From positions 1 to 64,000 of the forward strand of contig JAUIFP010000002.1 of NCBI GenBank assembly GCA_030430365.1: a stretch of 64,000 bases of DNA, given 5' to 3'. Position 1 is the stretch's first letter; the number at the start of each line of letters is the position of its first letter. Position numbers and translations under genes: made by a program. The notes beneath the pieces were generated by a model. The model saw only the letters and a list, made by a program, of their open reading frames with translations. It was not told the origin of the DNA and searched no databases. Origin of the DNA: Alphaproteobacteria bacterium. GTDB lineage: Bacteria > Pseudomonadota > Alphaproteobacteria > Sphingomonadales > Sphingomonadaceae. This document shows, piece after piece, positions 1 to 9,025 of this stretch.

Positions 1-19
1 CAAGGGAGTGGCCCATCGT

Positions 20-1177
20 ATGACCTCGGACGCTGCGCCGCGGCTTTCCAAGGAGACAGCCTTTCACCCGCGTACGGCACCGCTGTGCCGCAAGTTCGAA
101 GAATATCGCGGGTATTGGCTGCCGACTGAATTCACCGATACGGGAGCCATCGCCGAATATTGGGCATGCCGCGAACGCGCCGCGATCATGGACCTTTCCG
201 CTCTGCGCAAGTTCGAAGTGACTGGCCCGGATGCCGAGGCATTGCTCGACCTTGCCGTGCCGCGAAACATCCGCAAGCTCTCGGTCGGCCAGGTCGTTTA
301 TACTCCGATCTGCTACGAACATGGCGGCATGATCGATGACGGGACGATTTTCCGGCTCGACGATCACAATTTCCGCTTCGTTTGCGGGGACGATTACACC
401 GGCGTGTGGCTGCGCGAATTGGCGGCAGAGCGCGGATTGAAGGTGTGGGTCCGGTCTTCGACCGAGCAATTGCACAATGTCGCGGTGCAAGGCCCCAAGT
501 CGCGCGAAATCCTCTCGCAGATCATGGTGACGCCGCCGCATCTGGCCCCGATTTCGGAACTGCGCTGGTTCCGCTTCACTACCGGCAAGATTGCCGGGCA
601 CGCGGTCGTGATTTCACGCACTGGCTATACCGGCGAACTCGGCTTCGAAGTTTGGTGCCACCCGAATGTGGCGCCGGAAGTGTGGGACGCGATTATGGAA
701 GCGGGCGAGCCGCACGGTATTGCACCGCTTGGCCTCGCGGCGCTGGACATGTTGCGGATCGAGGCCGGCCTGGTCTTTGCCGGGTATGATTTCGGCGACG
801 ACACGGATCCGTTCGAGGCCGGGATCGGCTTCACTGTGCCCAAGGAAAAGCCCGCAGCCTATATTGGCGACGAGGTGCTGGCGGAGCGGCGGGTCCATCC
901 ACGCCACAAGCTCGTCGGTCTCGACGTCGAAGGGCGCGAAGACATTGCACATGGCGACTGTGTGCATAGCGGCCGGGCTCAGGTCGGCGTGGTGACCAGT
1001 GCGATGCGCTCGCCCATTCTGGGCAAGACGATTGCGCTTGCACGGGTAGAGCCGGCGGACGCTGAAATCGGAACCAAGCTGGAAATCGGCAAGCTCGATG
1101 GTCAGCAGAAGCGCATCGCGGCCACCGTCGTGCGCTTTCCCCATTACGATCCGGACAAGACGAGGGTGCGGTCCTGA
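20..1177 (+). CDS. dmmD: GcvT-like folate-dependent protein of dimethylamine monooxygenase operon (DmmD-like)
   Basis: A 385-residue protein with the aminomethyltransferase (GcvT) fold throughout: an N-terminal folate-binding part with the FRFVCGDDY and HNVAVQGPKS segments, then the RTGYTGELGFEVW motif typical of the family near residues 200-212, and a C-terminal barrel. No gcvH or gcvP lies nearby. It is followed by the other three dmm-type genes, as in the dmmDABC order described for marine methylamine degraders, where DmmD is thought to pass the formaldehyde released by demethylation to tetrahydrofolate. The ATG at position 20 is preferred over a GTG at 8 because the AGGGAG stretch at 3-8 then serves as ribosome binding site. 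The role is inferred from family and context; another GcvT-type demethylase is the alternative. Confidence 0.8.
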   Translation: MTSDAAPRLSKETAFHPRTAPLCRKFEEYRGYWLPTEFTDTGAIAEYWACRERAAIMDLSALRKFEVTGPDAEALLDLAVPRNIRKLSVGQVVYTPICYEHGGMIDDGTIFRLDDHNFRFVCGDDYTGVWLRELAAERGLKVWVRSSTEQLHNVAVQGPKSREILSQIMVTPPHLAPISELRWFRFTTGKIAGHAVVISRTGYTGELGFEVWCHPNVAPEVWDAIMEAGEPHGIAPLGLAALDMLRIEAGLVFAGYDFGDDTDPFEAGIGFTVPKEKPAAYIGDEVLAERRVHPRHKLVGLDVEGREDIAHGDCVHSGRAQVGVVTSAMRSPILGKTIALARVEPADAEIGTKLEIGKLDGQQKRIAATVVRFPHYDPDKTRVRS

Positions 1178-1246
1178 TTGGCGGCATGAATGCGAGGCCA
1201 TGCCGATGATCAAAGTTTCGCTCTGACAGGAGACATACAGGAAACC

Positions 1247-1819
1247 ATGTCGAAAAGCAGACCTACCTATTCTCCGCTCTATCTCGACAAGACGGGTAAA
1301 CGGCATCTGATCGTGTGCGACACGGCGGAAATCCCGGCCGATGCGCTCGCCGATGGCGTGACCCCGGATATGTTCGACGAACGCTGGACCATAGCCGGGC
1401 ATAGCAAGGCCATTCCCGGAACCGAGCGCGGTGCAGTGGCAGATCACGAATTCCGTTCGATGAACCACATGCTGATCGCATTGAGGCGAAGGCTGGGCGA
1501 AGAGAAGATGGGCTTCCGCCTCTATGCCGTGGGCGCCGAAGGTTTCCTGTGGGAAGTGCGGACCGCAGCCATCGCCGTCGGCATGGGCGGGGGCGAAGTC
1601 CAGCTCAATCAGGTCGGCAGCCAGGCCCGGCGTGTCTTCTGCAACCATTGCCGGACGATCACCGAAGGCGTGACGACCAACATCGTCGAATGTGCCGGAT
1701 GCGGCGCGCACCTGTTTGTGCGCGATCATTTTTCCCGCCGCCTTAACGCCTTTGCCGGTTTCCAGGTCGATGCCGAGGAGCCGGGCGACATTCCAGAAAT
1801 CGAAGAGATTTATCGATGA
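1247..1819 (+). CDS. dmmA: Dimethylamine monooxygenase small subunit with zinc ribbon (DmmA-like)
   Basis: A 190-residue protein with no signal peptide. The C-terminal third carries a CNHC...CAGC pair (around residues 128-150) that looks like a zinc ribbon; the N-terminal part resembles the DmmA-like family. It sits between the GcvT-like gene and the reductase and overlaps the next gene by four bases (ATGA), so translation is probably coupled. Classical secondary amine monooxygenase preparations contained three subunits of about 42, 36 and 24 kDa; this protein fits the smallest. Subunit lettering follows gene order in dmmDABC clusters. The chosen ATG has an AGGA just upstream. Its exact task in the complex is not visible from sequence. 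Confidence 0.75.
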   Translation: MSKSRPTYSPLYLDKTGKRHLIVCDTAEIPADALADGVTPDMFDERWTIAGHSKAIPGTERGAVADHEFRSMNHMLIALRRRLGEEKMGFRLYAVGAEGFLWEVRTAAIAVGMGGGEVQLNQVGSQARRVFCNHCRTITEGVTTNIVECAGCGAHLFVRDHFSRRLNAFAGFQVDAEEPGDIPEIEEIYR

Positions 1820-2760
1820 TTAGACATGATCCCCTCATGCTGCGGGTCAGCCGGATCGAGAGCCTTTCGCCTACTCTCAGGCGTATCATCCTGAAGTCCG
1901 CCAATGGCGAACCGCTCCCGGTCGCGGGGCCGGGCGCACATCTTTCGCTGACGCTGGCTTCTCCCAAGAAGGTCTATCGCAATTCCTATTCGGTCGTTTC
2001 CTTTTCGGGCGACCATTACGAGCTCATCGTGCGGCGCGTGGAAGATTCGCGCGGCGGGTCGGCGTTCGTTCATGAGAACTTGAAGGAAGGCGATCTGCTG
2101 CCTTCCACCGTGCCGCTCAATCTCTTCCCGATCCAGGTTGGGTCCCGCAAGCGGTTGCTTATCGGCGGCGGTATCGGCGTCACCCCGCTGCTGTCTTTCG
2201 CGAAGGTGCTTCAGGAGAGCGGCGACCGTTTCGAGATGCATCAGTTCGTCCGCGAAGACGAGAAGGAAGTCTTCGAGAACCTGGTGCAGGGCGTCGGCAG
2301 CAAGAATATTCACATCCACACGCGCAGGCCGAAGGACGGCGAGATCCAGGCGCTGCTGGAAGAGCAGCCGCTCGGCACCAGCATCTATATGTGCGGGCCA
2401 GACGGCCTGATGGCGGCGGTGGACGAAGCCGCCGAAGCGCTGGGCTGGCCGGAGAACCATGTTCACCGCGAAGTGTTCGGCGCGGCTGGCGGCAAGCCTT
2501 TCAAGGCCAAGCTCGCCAAATCGGGTTGCGAGCTGGAGGTCGGCGAGAATCAGAGCCTTCTGGAAGCGATCGAGGAAGCCGGCGTTCCGATCAATTCGCT
2601 CTGCCGTGGCGGGGCCTGCGGGGAGTGCATGACATCGCTTCTCGAAGGTGACCCGGAACACCGCGACCATTTCCTCAACAAGGAGGAAAAAGAGTCCGGA
2701 AAACTCATCATGCCGTGCGTGTCGCGGGCCAAATCCGCGCAGCTCGTGCTCGATATCTGA
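1816..2760 (+). CDS. dmmB: Dimethylamine monooxygenase reductase subunit (flavin/NAD(P)H/2Fe-2S, DmmB-like)
   Basis: A 314-residue electron-transfer protein of the phthalate dioxygenase reductase/VanB type. Domains in order: flavin-binding barrel (about 1-100, with RNSYSVVSF as the flavin motif), NAD(P)H-binding domain (about 108-220, LIGGGIGVTPLL and the MCGPDGLM segment), and a C-terminal plant-type ferredoxin (about 228-314) with CRGGACGEC and a fourth cysteine near the end (MPCVSR). It would pass electrons from NAD(P)H to the haem subunit encoded next. Translationally coupled to the upstream gene by an ATGA overlap. Length and domain order match the family; the cofactor (FMN rather than FAD) is inferred from family membership. 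Confidence 0.87.
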   Translation: MIRHDPLMLRVSRIESLSPTLRRIILKSANGEPLPVAGPGAHLSLTLASPKKVYRNSYSVVSFSGDHYELIVRRVEDSRGGSAFVHENLKEGDLLPSTVPLNLFPIQVGSRKRLLIGGGIGVTPLLSFAKVLQESGDRFEMHQFVREDEKEVFENLVQGVGSKNIHIHTRRPKDGEIQALLEEQPLGTSIYMCGPDGLMAAVDEAAEALGWPENHVHREVFGAAGGKPFKAKLAKSGCELEVGENQSLLEAIEEAGVPINSLCRGGACGECMTSLLEGDPEHRDHFLNKEEKESGKLIMPCVSRAKSAQLVLDI

Positions 2761-2772
2761 CGAGGTTATTCA

Positions 2773-3828
2773 ATGTCGATTGCATATAAGCCCGACGAAA
2801 CTTTTCGCGACGATTTCGTTTATTCGAACAGTGACGCAGCGATCCTGCGCTTCCCGTTTCCGTTCATCGAAGACGAGTACATGTACTCGGTGAACATCGA
2901 GCCCCATGTAAGGGGCGGGGAGACGGGCGCGTTCGACGCGGTGTTCGATGTGGACGAGCACTATATTGCCGAATGCCGGGAGCGCGCGATGGTCCTGGAG
3001 CAGGATCCCAATCGCTGCATGGTTCTGCCGCACATGATGACGGCCCAGTGGGATACGCTGGAGCTGATCATGGAATCCCTGGCGGAGGATTATCCCGAGG
3101 ACTTCACGCTGGAAAAGGATGGCGACGCCTGGACCTGGACGAACCGTCCGCTCGGCATCAAGGACAGCTTCGTTTTCGGCGACGTGGACAGCCTGCCGCT
3201 GGAGCCGTTCGAATATATCACGCGCCAGGCGCAGGGCGATTTCACGCTGCAGGATCAGCGAGAGAACAACCTGTTCATGGATGGCGGCATGGTCACGACC
3301 CAGGCCGACTGGTCGCTGGAATTCGATCTCGGCATGTCATTTCACGAATGGCATGGCCCCGTTCCGGTCGCCCATGAAATCAACGTTTTCGATCGCGCGC
3401 TGCAATATTTGCTTCGCCTGCAATACGGCCATCCGGTGCGGCGGCTGAACTGGACGATGACGGTGAACCCGCGGCTCGACACATCCCCGGAAAACTATCC
3501 GATCTGGGGCCCGGACCGCATGACGCTGACGCCGGAAAATATCGGCGGCAAGCTGCATTTGCGCGTGGAGCTCCAGACGCTGTTCCGGCTGCCGCGTTCC
3601 AATGCGATTCTTTTCGGTATCCGCTGCTATCTCGCATCGCTCGACGAGCTTACCAGCGTGCCCAAATGGGGCCGGCGCCTGCACCGGGTTCTGCGCGATC
3701 TGCATCCGGAAATCGCGGAATACAAGGGAACGACGCGTTATCGCGAGATGGCCGTCGAATATCTTTCTCAATTCGATGACGGAGAACCAACTTCTTCCGG
3801 TATTGGACCGGACGTAGAAAGTCTCTGA
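2773..3828 (+). CDS. dmmC: Haem-dependent oxidative N-demethylase large subunit (DUF3445, DmmC-like)
   Basis: A 351-residue cytoplasmic protein of the DUF3445/haem-dependent oxidative N-demethylase family. The hallmark C-terminal stretch LPRSNAILFGIRCYLASL (around residues 275-292) is present, as is the R-P-LGIKDSF region in the middle. In this family the protein binds haem b and performs O2-dependent N-demethylation of secondary amines with electrons from the reductase subunit. It follows the reductase by 12 bases in the same operon. Predicted reaction: dimethylamine + O2 + NAD(P)H to monomethylamine and formaldehyde. Its mass, near 40 kDa, fits the large subunit of secondary amine monooxygenase. 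Confidence 0.85.
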   Translation: MSIAYKPDETFRDDFVYSNSDAAILRFPFPFIEDEYMYSVNIEPHVRGGETGAFDAVFDVDEHYIAECRERAMVLEQDPNRCMVLPHMMTAQWDTLELIMESLAEDYPEDFTLEKDGDAWTWTNRPLGIKDSFVFGDVDSLPLEPFEYITRQAQGDFTLQDQRENNLFMDGGMVTTQADWSLEFDLGMSFHEWHGPVPVAHEINVFDRALQYLLRLQYGHPVRRLNWTMTVNPRLDTSPENYPIWGPDRMTLTPENIGGKLHLRVELQTLFRLPRSNAILFGIRCYLASLDELTSVPKWGRRLHRVLRDLHPEIAEYKGTTRYREMAVEYLSQFDDGEPTSSGIGPDVESL

Positions 3829-3881
3829 TGTTTGGATTATTGCCGCAGTTTCTTTCGACAAGAAACATTTAGGGGGCGGTC

Positions 3882-4514
3882 ATGAAGGCGGTTGAAACTC
3901 GGGCGGCAGCAGAAGAAACGGTATCCAACGCGCCGGCGGCGAGCGAACGCGCGCTAGAGCGCGCTCTTGGGGTTCAGATCAAGCAGGAACGCCGCAAGCT
4001 CGACCTTTCGGTTGCCGATCTTGCCAGTGCTGCGGGCATCTCGACCGGCATGATGTCGAAGATCGAGAACGGCCAGATTTCTCCATCTCTCTCGACCTTG
4101 CAGGCCATTTCCGGGGCGCTTTCGGTTCCGCTCAGCAATCTTTTCGCCTCATTCGAGGATCGGCAGGATTGCTCTTACGTGGCCGCCGGCACCGGTTTGG
4201 CGATCGAGCGGCGCGGGACCAAGGTCGGCCACGGCTATCAGCTGCTCGGCCACCTTCTTCGCGGCGATGTGGTGGTCGAACCCTATCTCATCACACTGAC
4301 CGAAGATGCAGAGGCGCATACCAGCTTCCGCCATGCCGGCGTGGAGTTCCTCTACATGCTGACGGGCGAGGTGATCTATCGCCACGGCACCGACGTCTAC
4401 CACCTCCATCCAGGCGATTCGCTTCTGTTCGATTCCGGCGCCTTGCACGGCCCGGAAACGCTGATCGAACGGCCGATGACCTATCTTTCGATCATCGTCT
4501 ATTCGCCCACCTGA
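3882..4514 (+). CDS. XRE-family regulator with C-terminal cupin domain
   Basis: A 210-residue regulator: an N-terminal helix-turn-helix (about residues 26-90, with VADLASAAGISTGMMSKIENG, cut here for length, as recognition region) and a cupin sensor domain (about 120-205, with HTSFRHAGVEFLYMLTGEV and HPGDSLLFDS). It lies in the same direction between the dmm genes and mgsABC-gmaS, 53 bases after dmmC, and is the natural candidate regulator of methylated-amine use. The ligand is unknown; cupin domains of this class usually bind a small metabolite. Confidence is high for family and moderate for regulon. Confidence 0.85.
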   Translation: MKAVETRAAAEETVSNAPAASERALERALGVQIKQERRKLDLSVADLASAAGISTGMMSKIENGQISPSLSTLQAISGALSVPLSNLFASFEDRQDCSYVAAGTGLAIERRGTKVGHGYQLLGHLLRGDVVVEPYLITLTEDAEAHTSFRHAGVEFLYMLTGEVIYRHGTDVYHLHPGDSLLFDSGALHGPETLIERPMTYLSIIVYSPT

Positions 4515-4642
4515 GGCAATCGCACGCTACAGAAGCCTCGTTTCGTATTTTCCTATAGAGAAAAAATTGTTCTTTTTAGTTGAAAATGGGGTCGCTCCAG
4601 ACTAGGTGAATCAGGAGCAAAAAACTGTAGGGCCGTTGTCAA

Positions 4643-5530
4643 ATGTGCGGGATTGTCGGGCTGTTTCTGAAGAACAGCAAATATGAATCGCAGCTCGGGG
4701 CGCTGATGGCAGATATGCTGTCGGAAATGTCCGATCGCGGGCCGGATAGTGCGGGTTTCGCAATCTATGGCGGCACGGGCGAGGGGCTCAAAATGACCCT
4801 TCGTGGCGAGAATCTTATGGATATTGCGCAGGAGCTTTCCCTCCATCTTGGAGAGACGGTGACGTGCAAACTTCACGGAAGCCATGGCGTGTTGTCTCTG
4901 CCGGAAGGCACGGCCGAAGAGGTTCGTGCATGGCTGGCCGAAAATCACCCCGATACCGTTGTGACGGGCGCCGGAAAGCGCATCGAGCTATACAAGGAAG
5001 TCGGTCTTCCGGCCGATGTGGCTAGCGCCTTCGGTCTCGCAGAGATGTCGGGCACGCATGGTATCGGCCATACGCGCATGGCAACGGAATCGCGTGTCAC
5101 GACGGACGGGGCGCATCCTTTCTCGACCGGTCCCGATCAGTGCCTCGTGCATAATGGTTCGCTGAGCAATCATGCGAGCCTGCGGCGCGTGCTGAAGCAC
5201 CAGGGCGTAAAGATCGAAACCGAGAACGATAGCGAGGTGGCTGCAGGCTATCTCACCTGGAAAATGCATGACGGCGCCAGCCTGGCGGAAGCCCTGAAGG
5301 CCGGTCTCGACGATCTGGACGGTTTCTTCACCTTCGTTGTCGGGACGGAGGACGGCTTTGCTGTCCTGCGCGATCCCATCTCATGCAAGCCGGCCGTTAT
5401 GGCCGAGACTGACGATTATGTGGCGTTCGCTTCGGAATACCGTGCGCTCGCCGGCCTTCCCGGAGTGGAAGATGCTCATGTTTTCGAACCCGAGCCATCT
5501 CGGGTCTATGCTTGGAGTCACGTGAATTGA
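4643..5530 (+). CDS. mgsA: N-methylglutamate synthase subunit A (class II glutamine amidotransferase-like)
   Basis: A 295-residue protein starting MCGIVGLF, so Cys2 becomes the N-terminal nucleophile of a class II glutamine amidotransferase; RMATESRVT and the HNGSLSNH segment (residues about 170-177) are the usual glutamine-site motifs. Alone it resembles the GlxB or GltB N-terminal domain. The two following genes encode the GXGXG and FMN domains of glutamate synthase as separate proteins, and gmaS follows, which is the pattern of N-methylglutamate synthase (MgsABC). The enzyme transfers methylamine to glutamate, giving N-methylglutamate. A 128-base AT-rich leader precedes the gene and probably holds the promoter. 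Confidence 0.87.
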   Translation: MCGIVGLFLKNSKYESQLGALMADMLSEMSDRGPDSAGFAIYGGTGEGLKMTLRGENLMDIAQELSLHLGETVTCKLHGSHGVLSLPEGTAEEVRAWLAENHPDTVVTGAGKRIELYKEVGLPADVASAFGLAEMSGTHGIGHTRMATESRVTTDGAHPFSTGPDQCLVHNGSLSNHASLRRVLKHQGVKIETENDSEVAAGYLTWKMHDGASLAEALKAGLDDLDGFFTFVVGTEDGFAVLRDPISCKPAVMAETDDYVAFASEYRALAGLPGVEDAHVFEPEPSRVYAWSHVN

Positions 5531-6216
5531 ACGAGGTCGATCTCAACGAAACATCGGTCCGCGATTTCAACGGTCAGCTGCATGCACTTGATGAACAAAG
5601 CAATGCGCTGGCCTGGCGTGCGCTGAACCCTGCCGGCCGGCATTGCCTGGCAGTCGGGTTGGACGCGCCGTGCGAAGTCACGATTGCCGGTCATGCCGGG
5701 TATTATTGTGCCGGTATGAACAGCCAGGCGACGGTTGTTGTCGAAGGCAACGCAGGCGTGGGCTGCGCGGAAAACATGATGTCCGGACATGTCCATGTGA
5801 AGGGCGATGTCAGCCAATCAGCCGGCGCAACCGCGCATGGCGGGTTGCTGGTCGTCGACGGCAATGCATCGGCGCGCTGCGGCATATCGATGAAAGGCAT
5901 CGATATCGTGGTGAAAGGTTCGATCGGGCCGATGAGCGCCTTCATGGCGCAGGCCGGGCGGCTGGTCGTCCTGGGCGATGCCGGCGATGCACTGGGTGAC
6001 TCGATCTACGAGGCGCAGATTTTTGTGCGCGGAGACGTGAAGGGATTGGGGGCAGACTGTGTCGAGAAGGTCATGCGCGATGAACACGCGCTGGCTCTCC
6101 GAGAGTTGCTCAAGGCCGCGAATGTCGATGATTCCATCAGCCCGGAGGAGTTCCGGCGCTTTGGTTCTTCCCGTTCGCTTTACAACTTCCACGTCGACAA
6201 TGCGGGGGCATATTAA
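5527..6216 (+). CDS. mgsB: N-methylglutamate synthase subunit B (GXGXG domain protein)
   Basis: About 229 residues forming the right-handed beta-helix that corresponds to the C-terminal GXGXG domain of glutamate synthase: repeated glycine-rich turns such as GHAGYYCAG, VVVEGNAGVGCAENM, GGLLVVDGNA and GRLVVLGDAGDALG. The start is uncertain. A TTG at 5527 overlaps the mgsA stop and has a GGAG ten bases upstream; a TTG at 5512 is also possible. It is the structural subunit of MgsABC, linking the amidotransferase and FMN subunits. It precedes mgsC by a single base. Confidence 0.85.
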   Translation: MNEVDLNETSVRDFNGQLHALDEQSNALAWRALNPAGRHCLAVGLDAPCEVTIAGHAGYYCAGMNSQATVVVEGNAGVGCAENMMSGHVHVKGDVSQSAGATAHGGLLVVDGNASARCGISMKGIDIVVKGSIGPMSAFMAQAGRLVVLGDAGDALGDSIYEAQIFVRGDVKGLGADCVEKVMRDEHALALRELLKAANVDDSISPEEFRRFGSSRSLYNFHVDNAGAY

Positions 6217-6217
6217 A

Positions 6218-7549
6218 ATGAAGTCCGGTGACATTCCACGCACCGTGCCGCGGCAATCGGCAACGTTCGATCCATACACGATGTCGGAGATCCGGCGTGC
6301 GGCGGCCACGGGGATCTACGATATCCGTGGCGGCGGGGCCAAGCGGTCCGTACCGCATTTCGACGACTTGCTTTTCCTTGGCGCGTCCATTTCGCGCTAT
6401 CCGCTGGAAGGCTATCGGGAGAAATGTGCGACCAACGTGACGCTGGGCACGCGTTTCGCTTCCAAGCCGATCGAGCTCGACATTCCGATCACCATTGCCG
6501 GGATGAGCTTCGGTTCGCTTTCTGCGCAAGCCAAGGAGGCGCTCGGCCGAGGGGCCACGATCGCCGGGACGTCCACGACCACGGGCGATGGCGGCATGAC
6601 GCCTGAAGAGCGTGGGCATTCGAAAAAGCTTGTCTATCAATATCTTCCCAGTCGTTACGGGATGAATCCTGCCGATTTGCGCAAGGCCGACGCCATCGAA
6701 GTGGTGGTGGGGCAGGGCGCAAAGCCCGGCGGCGGCGGCATGCTGTTGGGTCAGAAGATTTCGGATCGCGTCGCGGAGATGCGCACGCTGCCCAAGGGGA
6801 TCGATCAGCGGTCCGCTTGCCGGCATCCGGACTGGACCGGTCCGGACGATCTCGAGATCAAGATCCAGGAACTGCGTGAAATCACCGGCTGGGAAAAGCC
6901 GATCTTCATCAAGATCGGTGCCACGCGCCCTTATTACGACGTCGCTTTGGCGGTGAAGTCCGGCGCGGATGTGGTCGTGCTGGACGGAATGCAGGGCGGC
7001 ACTGCCGCAACGCAGGATGTGTTTATCGAGCATGTCGGTATTCCGATCCTGTCGGCGATCCGGCCCGCAGTACAGTCGCTTCAGGATCTCGGCATGCACC
7101 GCAAGGTGCAGCTCGTTGTCTCAGGCGGTATCCGCAATGGCGCCGACGTTGCGAAGGCGCTGGCAATGGGTGCGGACGCCGTTTCGATCGGCACGGCCGC
7201 GCTGGTTGCCCTGGGCGACAACGATCCGAAATACGAAAAGGAATATCAGGAGCTTGGCTCTACGGCCGGCGCCTATGACGATTGGCACGAAGGCCAGGAC
7301 CCTGCGGGGATCACCACCCAGAATCCCGATCTGTCGGCGCGGCTCGATCCGGTTGCAGCCGGCCGGCGTCTGGCGAATTATCTCGCAGTGCTGACACTTG
7401 AGGCGCAAACCATCGCGCGGGCTTGCGGCAAGTCCCATGTCCGTAATCTGGAACCGGAAGATCTCGTGGCGCTGACCGTGGAGGCTGCCGCCATGGCGCG
7501 CGTACCTCTCGCCGGTACCTCCTGGATTCCCGGAGCCACGACCTTTTAG
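6218..7549 (+). CDS. mgsC: N-methylglutamate synthase subunit C (FMN-binding glutamate synthase-type subunit)
   Basis: A 443-residue protein equal to the FMN-binding TIM-barrel domain of glutamate synthase. Visible markers are AGMSFGSLSAQAKEALG, GDGGMTPEER, VGQGAKPGGGGMLLG (FMN and oxoglutarate binding), KIGATRP, GADVVVLDGMQGGTAA and VVSGGIRNGADVAKALAMGAD. The ATG at 6218 follows the mgsB stop directly; a longer in-frame extension upstream would overlap mgsB and is rejected. With MgsA and MgsB it makes N-methylglutamate from methylamine (or the methylamide) and glutamate. No N-methylglutamate dehydrogenase (sarcosine oxidase-like, four subunits) follows, so that step must be encoded elsewhere. 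Confidence 0.88.
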   Translation: MKSGDIPRTVPRQSATFDPYTMSEIRRAAATGIYDIRGGGAKRSVPHFDDLLFLGASISRYPLEGYREKCATNVTLGTRFASKPIELDIPITIAGMSFGSLSAQAKEALGRGATIAGTSTTTGDGGMTPEERGHSKKLVYQYLPSRYGMNPADLRKADAIEVVVGQGAKPGGGGMLLGQKISDRVAEMRTLPKGIDQRSACRHPDWTGPDDLEIKIQELREITGWEKPIFIKIGATRPYYDVALAVKSGADVVVLDGMQGGTAATQDVFIEHVGIPILSAIRPAVQSLQDLGMHRKVQLVVSGGIRNGADVAKALAMGADAVSIGTAALVALGDNDPKYEKEYQELGSTAGAYDDWHEGQDPAGITTQNPDLSARLDPVAAGRRLANYLAVLTLEAQTIARACGKSHVRNLEPEDLVALTVEAAAMARVPLAGTSWIPGATTF

Positions 7550-7602
7550 CCGGCGAATTCCATCTTACTGAGGCGCCCGCAAACCATCAGGAAGCTAGTC
7601 AA

Positions 7603-8901
7603 ATGACCAAATTGTCCAAGATCGCATCGGAAAAAGGCATTTCCTATTTCCTGGTCAGTTTCACCGATTTGTTCGGTATCCAGCGTTCGAAGCTCGTCCC
7701 GGCCGCGGCTATCGATGGTATGATGGACGATGGCGCGGGGTTTGCGGGCTTTGCCGCATGGCTGGATCTCAGCCCTGCAGACCCGGACATGTTTGCCGTG
7801 CCGGATCCGGACAGCATGATTCAGCTGCCGTGGAAGCCCGAAGTGGTATGGCTGGCTGCTGATCCGGTTATGGAAGGCAAGCCTGTGGAGCATGCTCCGC
7901 GGAATCTGCTCAAGGCACAGATTGCCAAGGCCGCAGAGATGGGGCTGCAGATGAAGTCCGGTGTGGAGGCGGAGTTCTTCCTTCTCTCGCCCGATGGGGA
8001 ATCGCTTTCGGACGCGGCCGATACGCAGGAAAAGCCATGCTACGATCAGCAGGCTTTGATGCGGCGTTATGACACGATCAGCGAGATCTGCGATGCCATG
8101 CTTTCGCTTGGCTGGAATCCCTATCAGAACGACCACGAGGACGCGAACGGCCAGTTCGAAATGAACTGGGATTACGGGGACAGCCTGGAAACGGCCGACC
8201 GCCATGCTTTCTTCAAGTTCATGGTCAAATCAATTGCCGAAAAGAACGGCCTGCGCGCGACCTTCATGCCCAAGCCGTTCACCAACCTGACCGGCAATGG
8301 CTGCCACACCCATGTCTCCGTCTGGAAGGGCAAACAGAACCTGTTCGCAGACGATGCGGGCGAGCTTGGCCTTTCGGCGCTCGGCTATCAGTTTATCGGC
8401 GGGTTGCTGCACTCGGCGCAATCTCTGGCGGCAATCACGAACCCGACCGTCAATAGCTACAAGCGCATCAATGCCCCTCGCACGACTTCGGGTGCGACGT
8501 GGTCGCCAAGTTCGATCAGCTATACCGGCAACAACCGCACGCACATGATCCGCATCCCGGATGACGGCCGGCTGGAGTTTCGTCTCGCCGACGGTGCCAC
8601 GAATCCCTATCTGCTGCAGGCGTGCATTCTGGCTGCTGGTCTGGACGGAATTGAAAACGACAGGGAACCGGGCAAGCGGATCGACCTCAACATGTACACT
8701 GAAGCGCACAAGGCACCCGACGTGCCGAAGCTGCCGCTGAACATGCTCGATGCACTCAGGGCTTTCTCATCCTCCAGCGTTCTGAAGGACGCATTTGGCG
8801 AGGAGTTCATGACAGCTTACGCCAAGCTCAAGATGGATGAGTGGAATGCGTTCACCCAGTCGATGACGAAGTGGGAACGCGCCAACGCAATCGATTGCTG
8901 A
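7603..8901 (+). CDS. gmaS: Gamma-glutamylmethylamide synthetase (glutamine synthetase family)
   Basis: A 432-residue glutamine synthetase-family ligase. The beta-grasp N-terminus (SYFLVSFTDLFGIQRSK) is followed by the catalytic domain with GVEAEFFLLSPDGES, NGQFEMNWDYGDSL, the histidine motif GNGCHTHVS and the ATP/glutamate-site segment RLEFRLADGATNPYL. The context directly after mgsABC identifies it as GmaS, which ligates methylamine to glutamate with ATP, rather than a housekeeping GlnA or a PuuA-type enzyme. It is the last gene of the methylamine block; a GC-rich hairpin follows at 8911-8939. Confidence 0.88.
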   Translation: MTKLSKIASEKGISYFLVSFTDLFGIQRSKLVPAAAIDGMMDDGAGFAGFAAWLDLSPADPDMFAVPDPDSMIQLPWKPEVVWLAADPVMEGKPVEHAPRNLLKAQIAKAAEMGLQMKSGVEAEFFLLSPDGESLSDAADTQEKPCYDQQALMRRYDTISEICDAMLSLGWNPYQNDHEDANGQFEMNWDYGDSLETADRHAFFKFMVKSIAEKNGLRATFMPKPFTNLTGNGCHTHVSVWKGKQNLFADDAGELGLSALGYQFIGGLLHSAQSLAAITNPTVNSYKRINAPRTTSGATWSPSSISYTGNNRTHMIRIPDDGRLEFRLADGATNPYLLQACILAAGLDGIENDREPGKRIDLNMYTEAHKAPDVPKLPLNMLDALRAFSSSSVLKDAFGEEFMTAYAKLKMDEWNAFTQSMTKWERANAIDC

Positions 8902-8910
8902 GGCCGGCCG

Positions 8911-8939
8911 GCCCCGGTGCCCAGAGAGGCAGCCGGGGC
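8911..8939. terminator. GC-rich hairpin after gmaS
   Basis: GCCCCGG-TGCC (8911-8921) pairs with GGCA-g-CCGGGGC (8928-8939) around a six-base loop. The U-tract is weak, so it may be an incomplete intrinsic terminator or an mRNA-end stabiliser. It separates the methylamine operon from the methyltransferase gene. Confidence 0.5.
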
Positions 8940-9025
8940 TTGGCCATTCATGGGAGAGGTTGACTGGGGCCTGGGCAAACCCGCCCGACGGCTTGACGCT
9001 GCGAGCGAATGAGGACGCGAAGACT

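Noticed and set aside
20-1177. Housekeeping glycine cleavage T protein
   Set aside because: No gcvH or gcvP nearby; the following dmmABC-type genes make DmmD a better reading.
614-1729. 371-codon minus-strand frame
   Set aside because: It lies opposite dmmD and dmmA, which have clear family motifs, and its own translation is His/Arg-rich with no recognisable domain.
4643-7549. Glutamate synthase or Glx operon split by frameshift
   Set aside because: Three separate domain-sized proteins followed by gmaS match the normal MgsABC arrangement, with no sign of a broken large gene.
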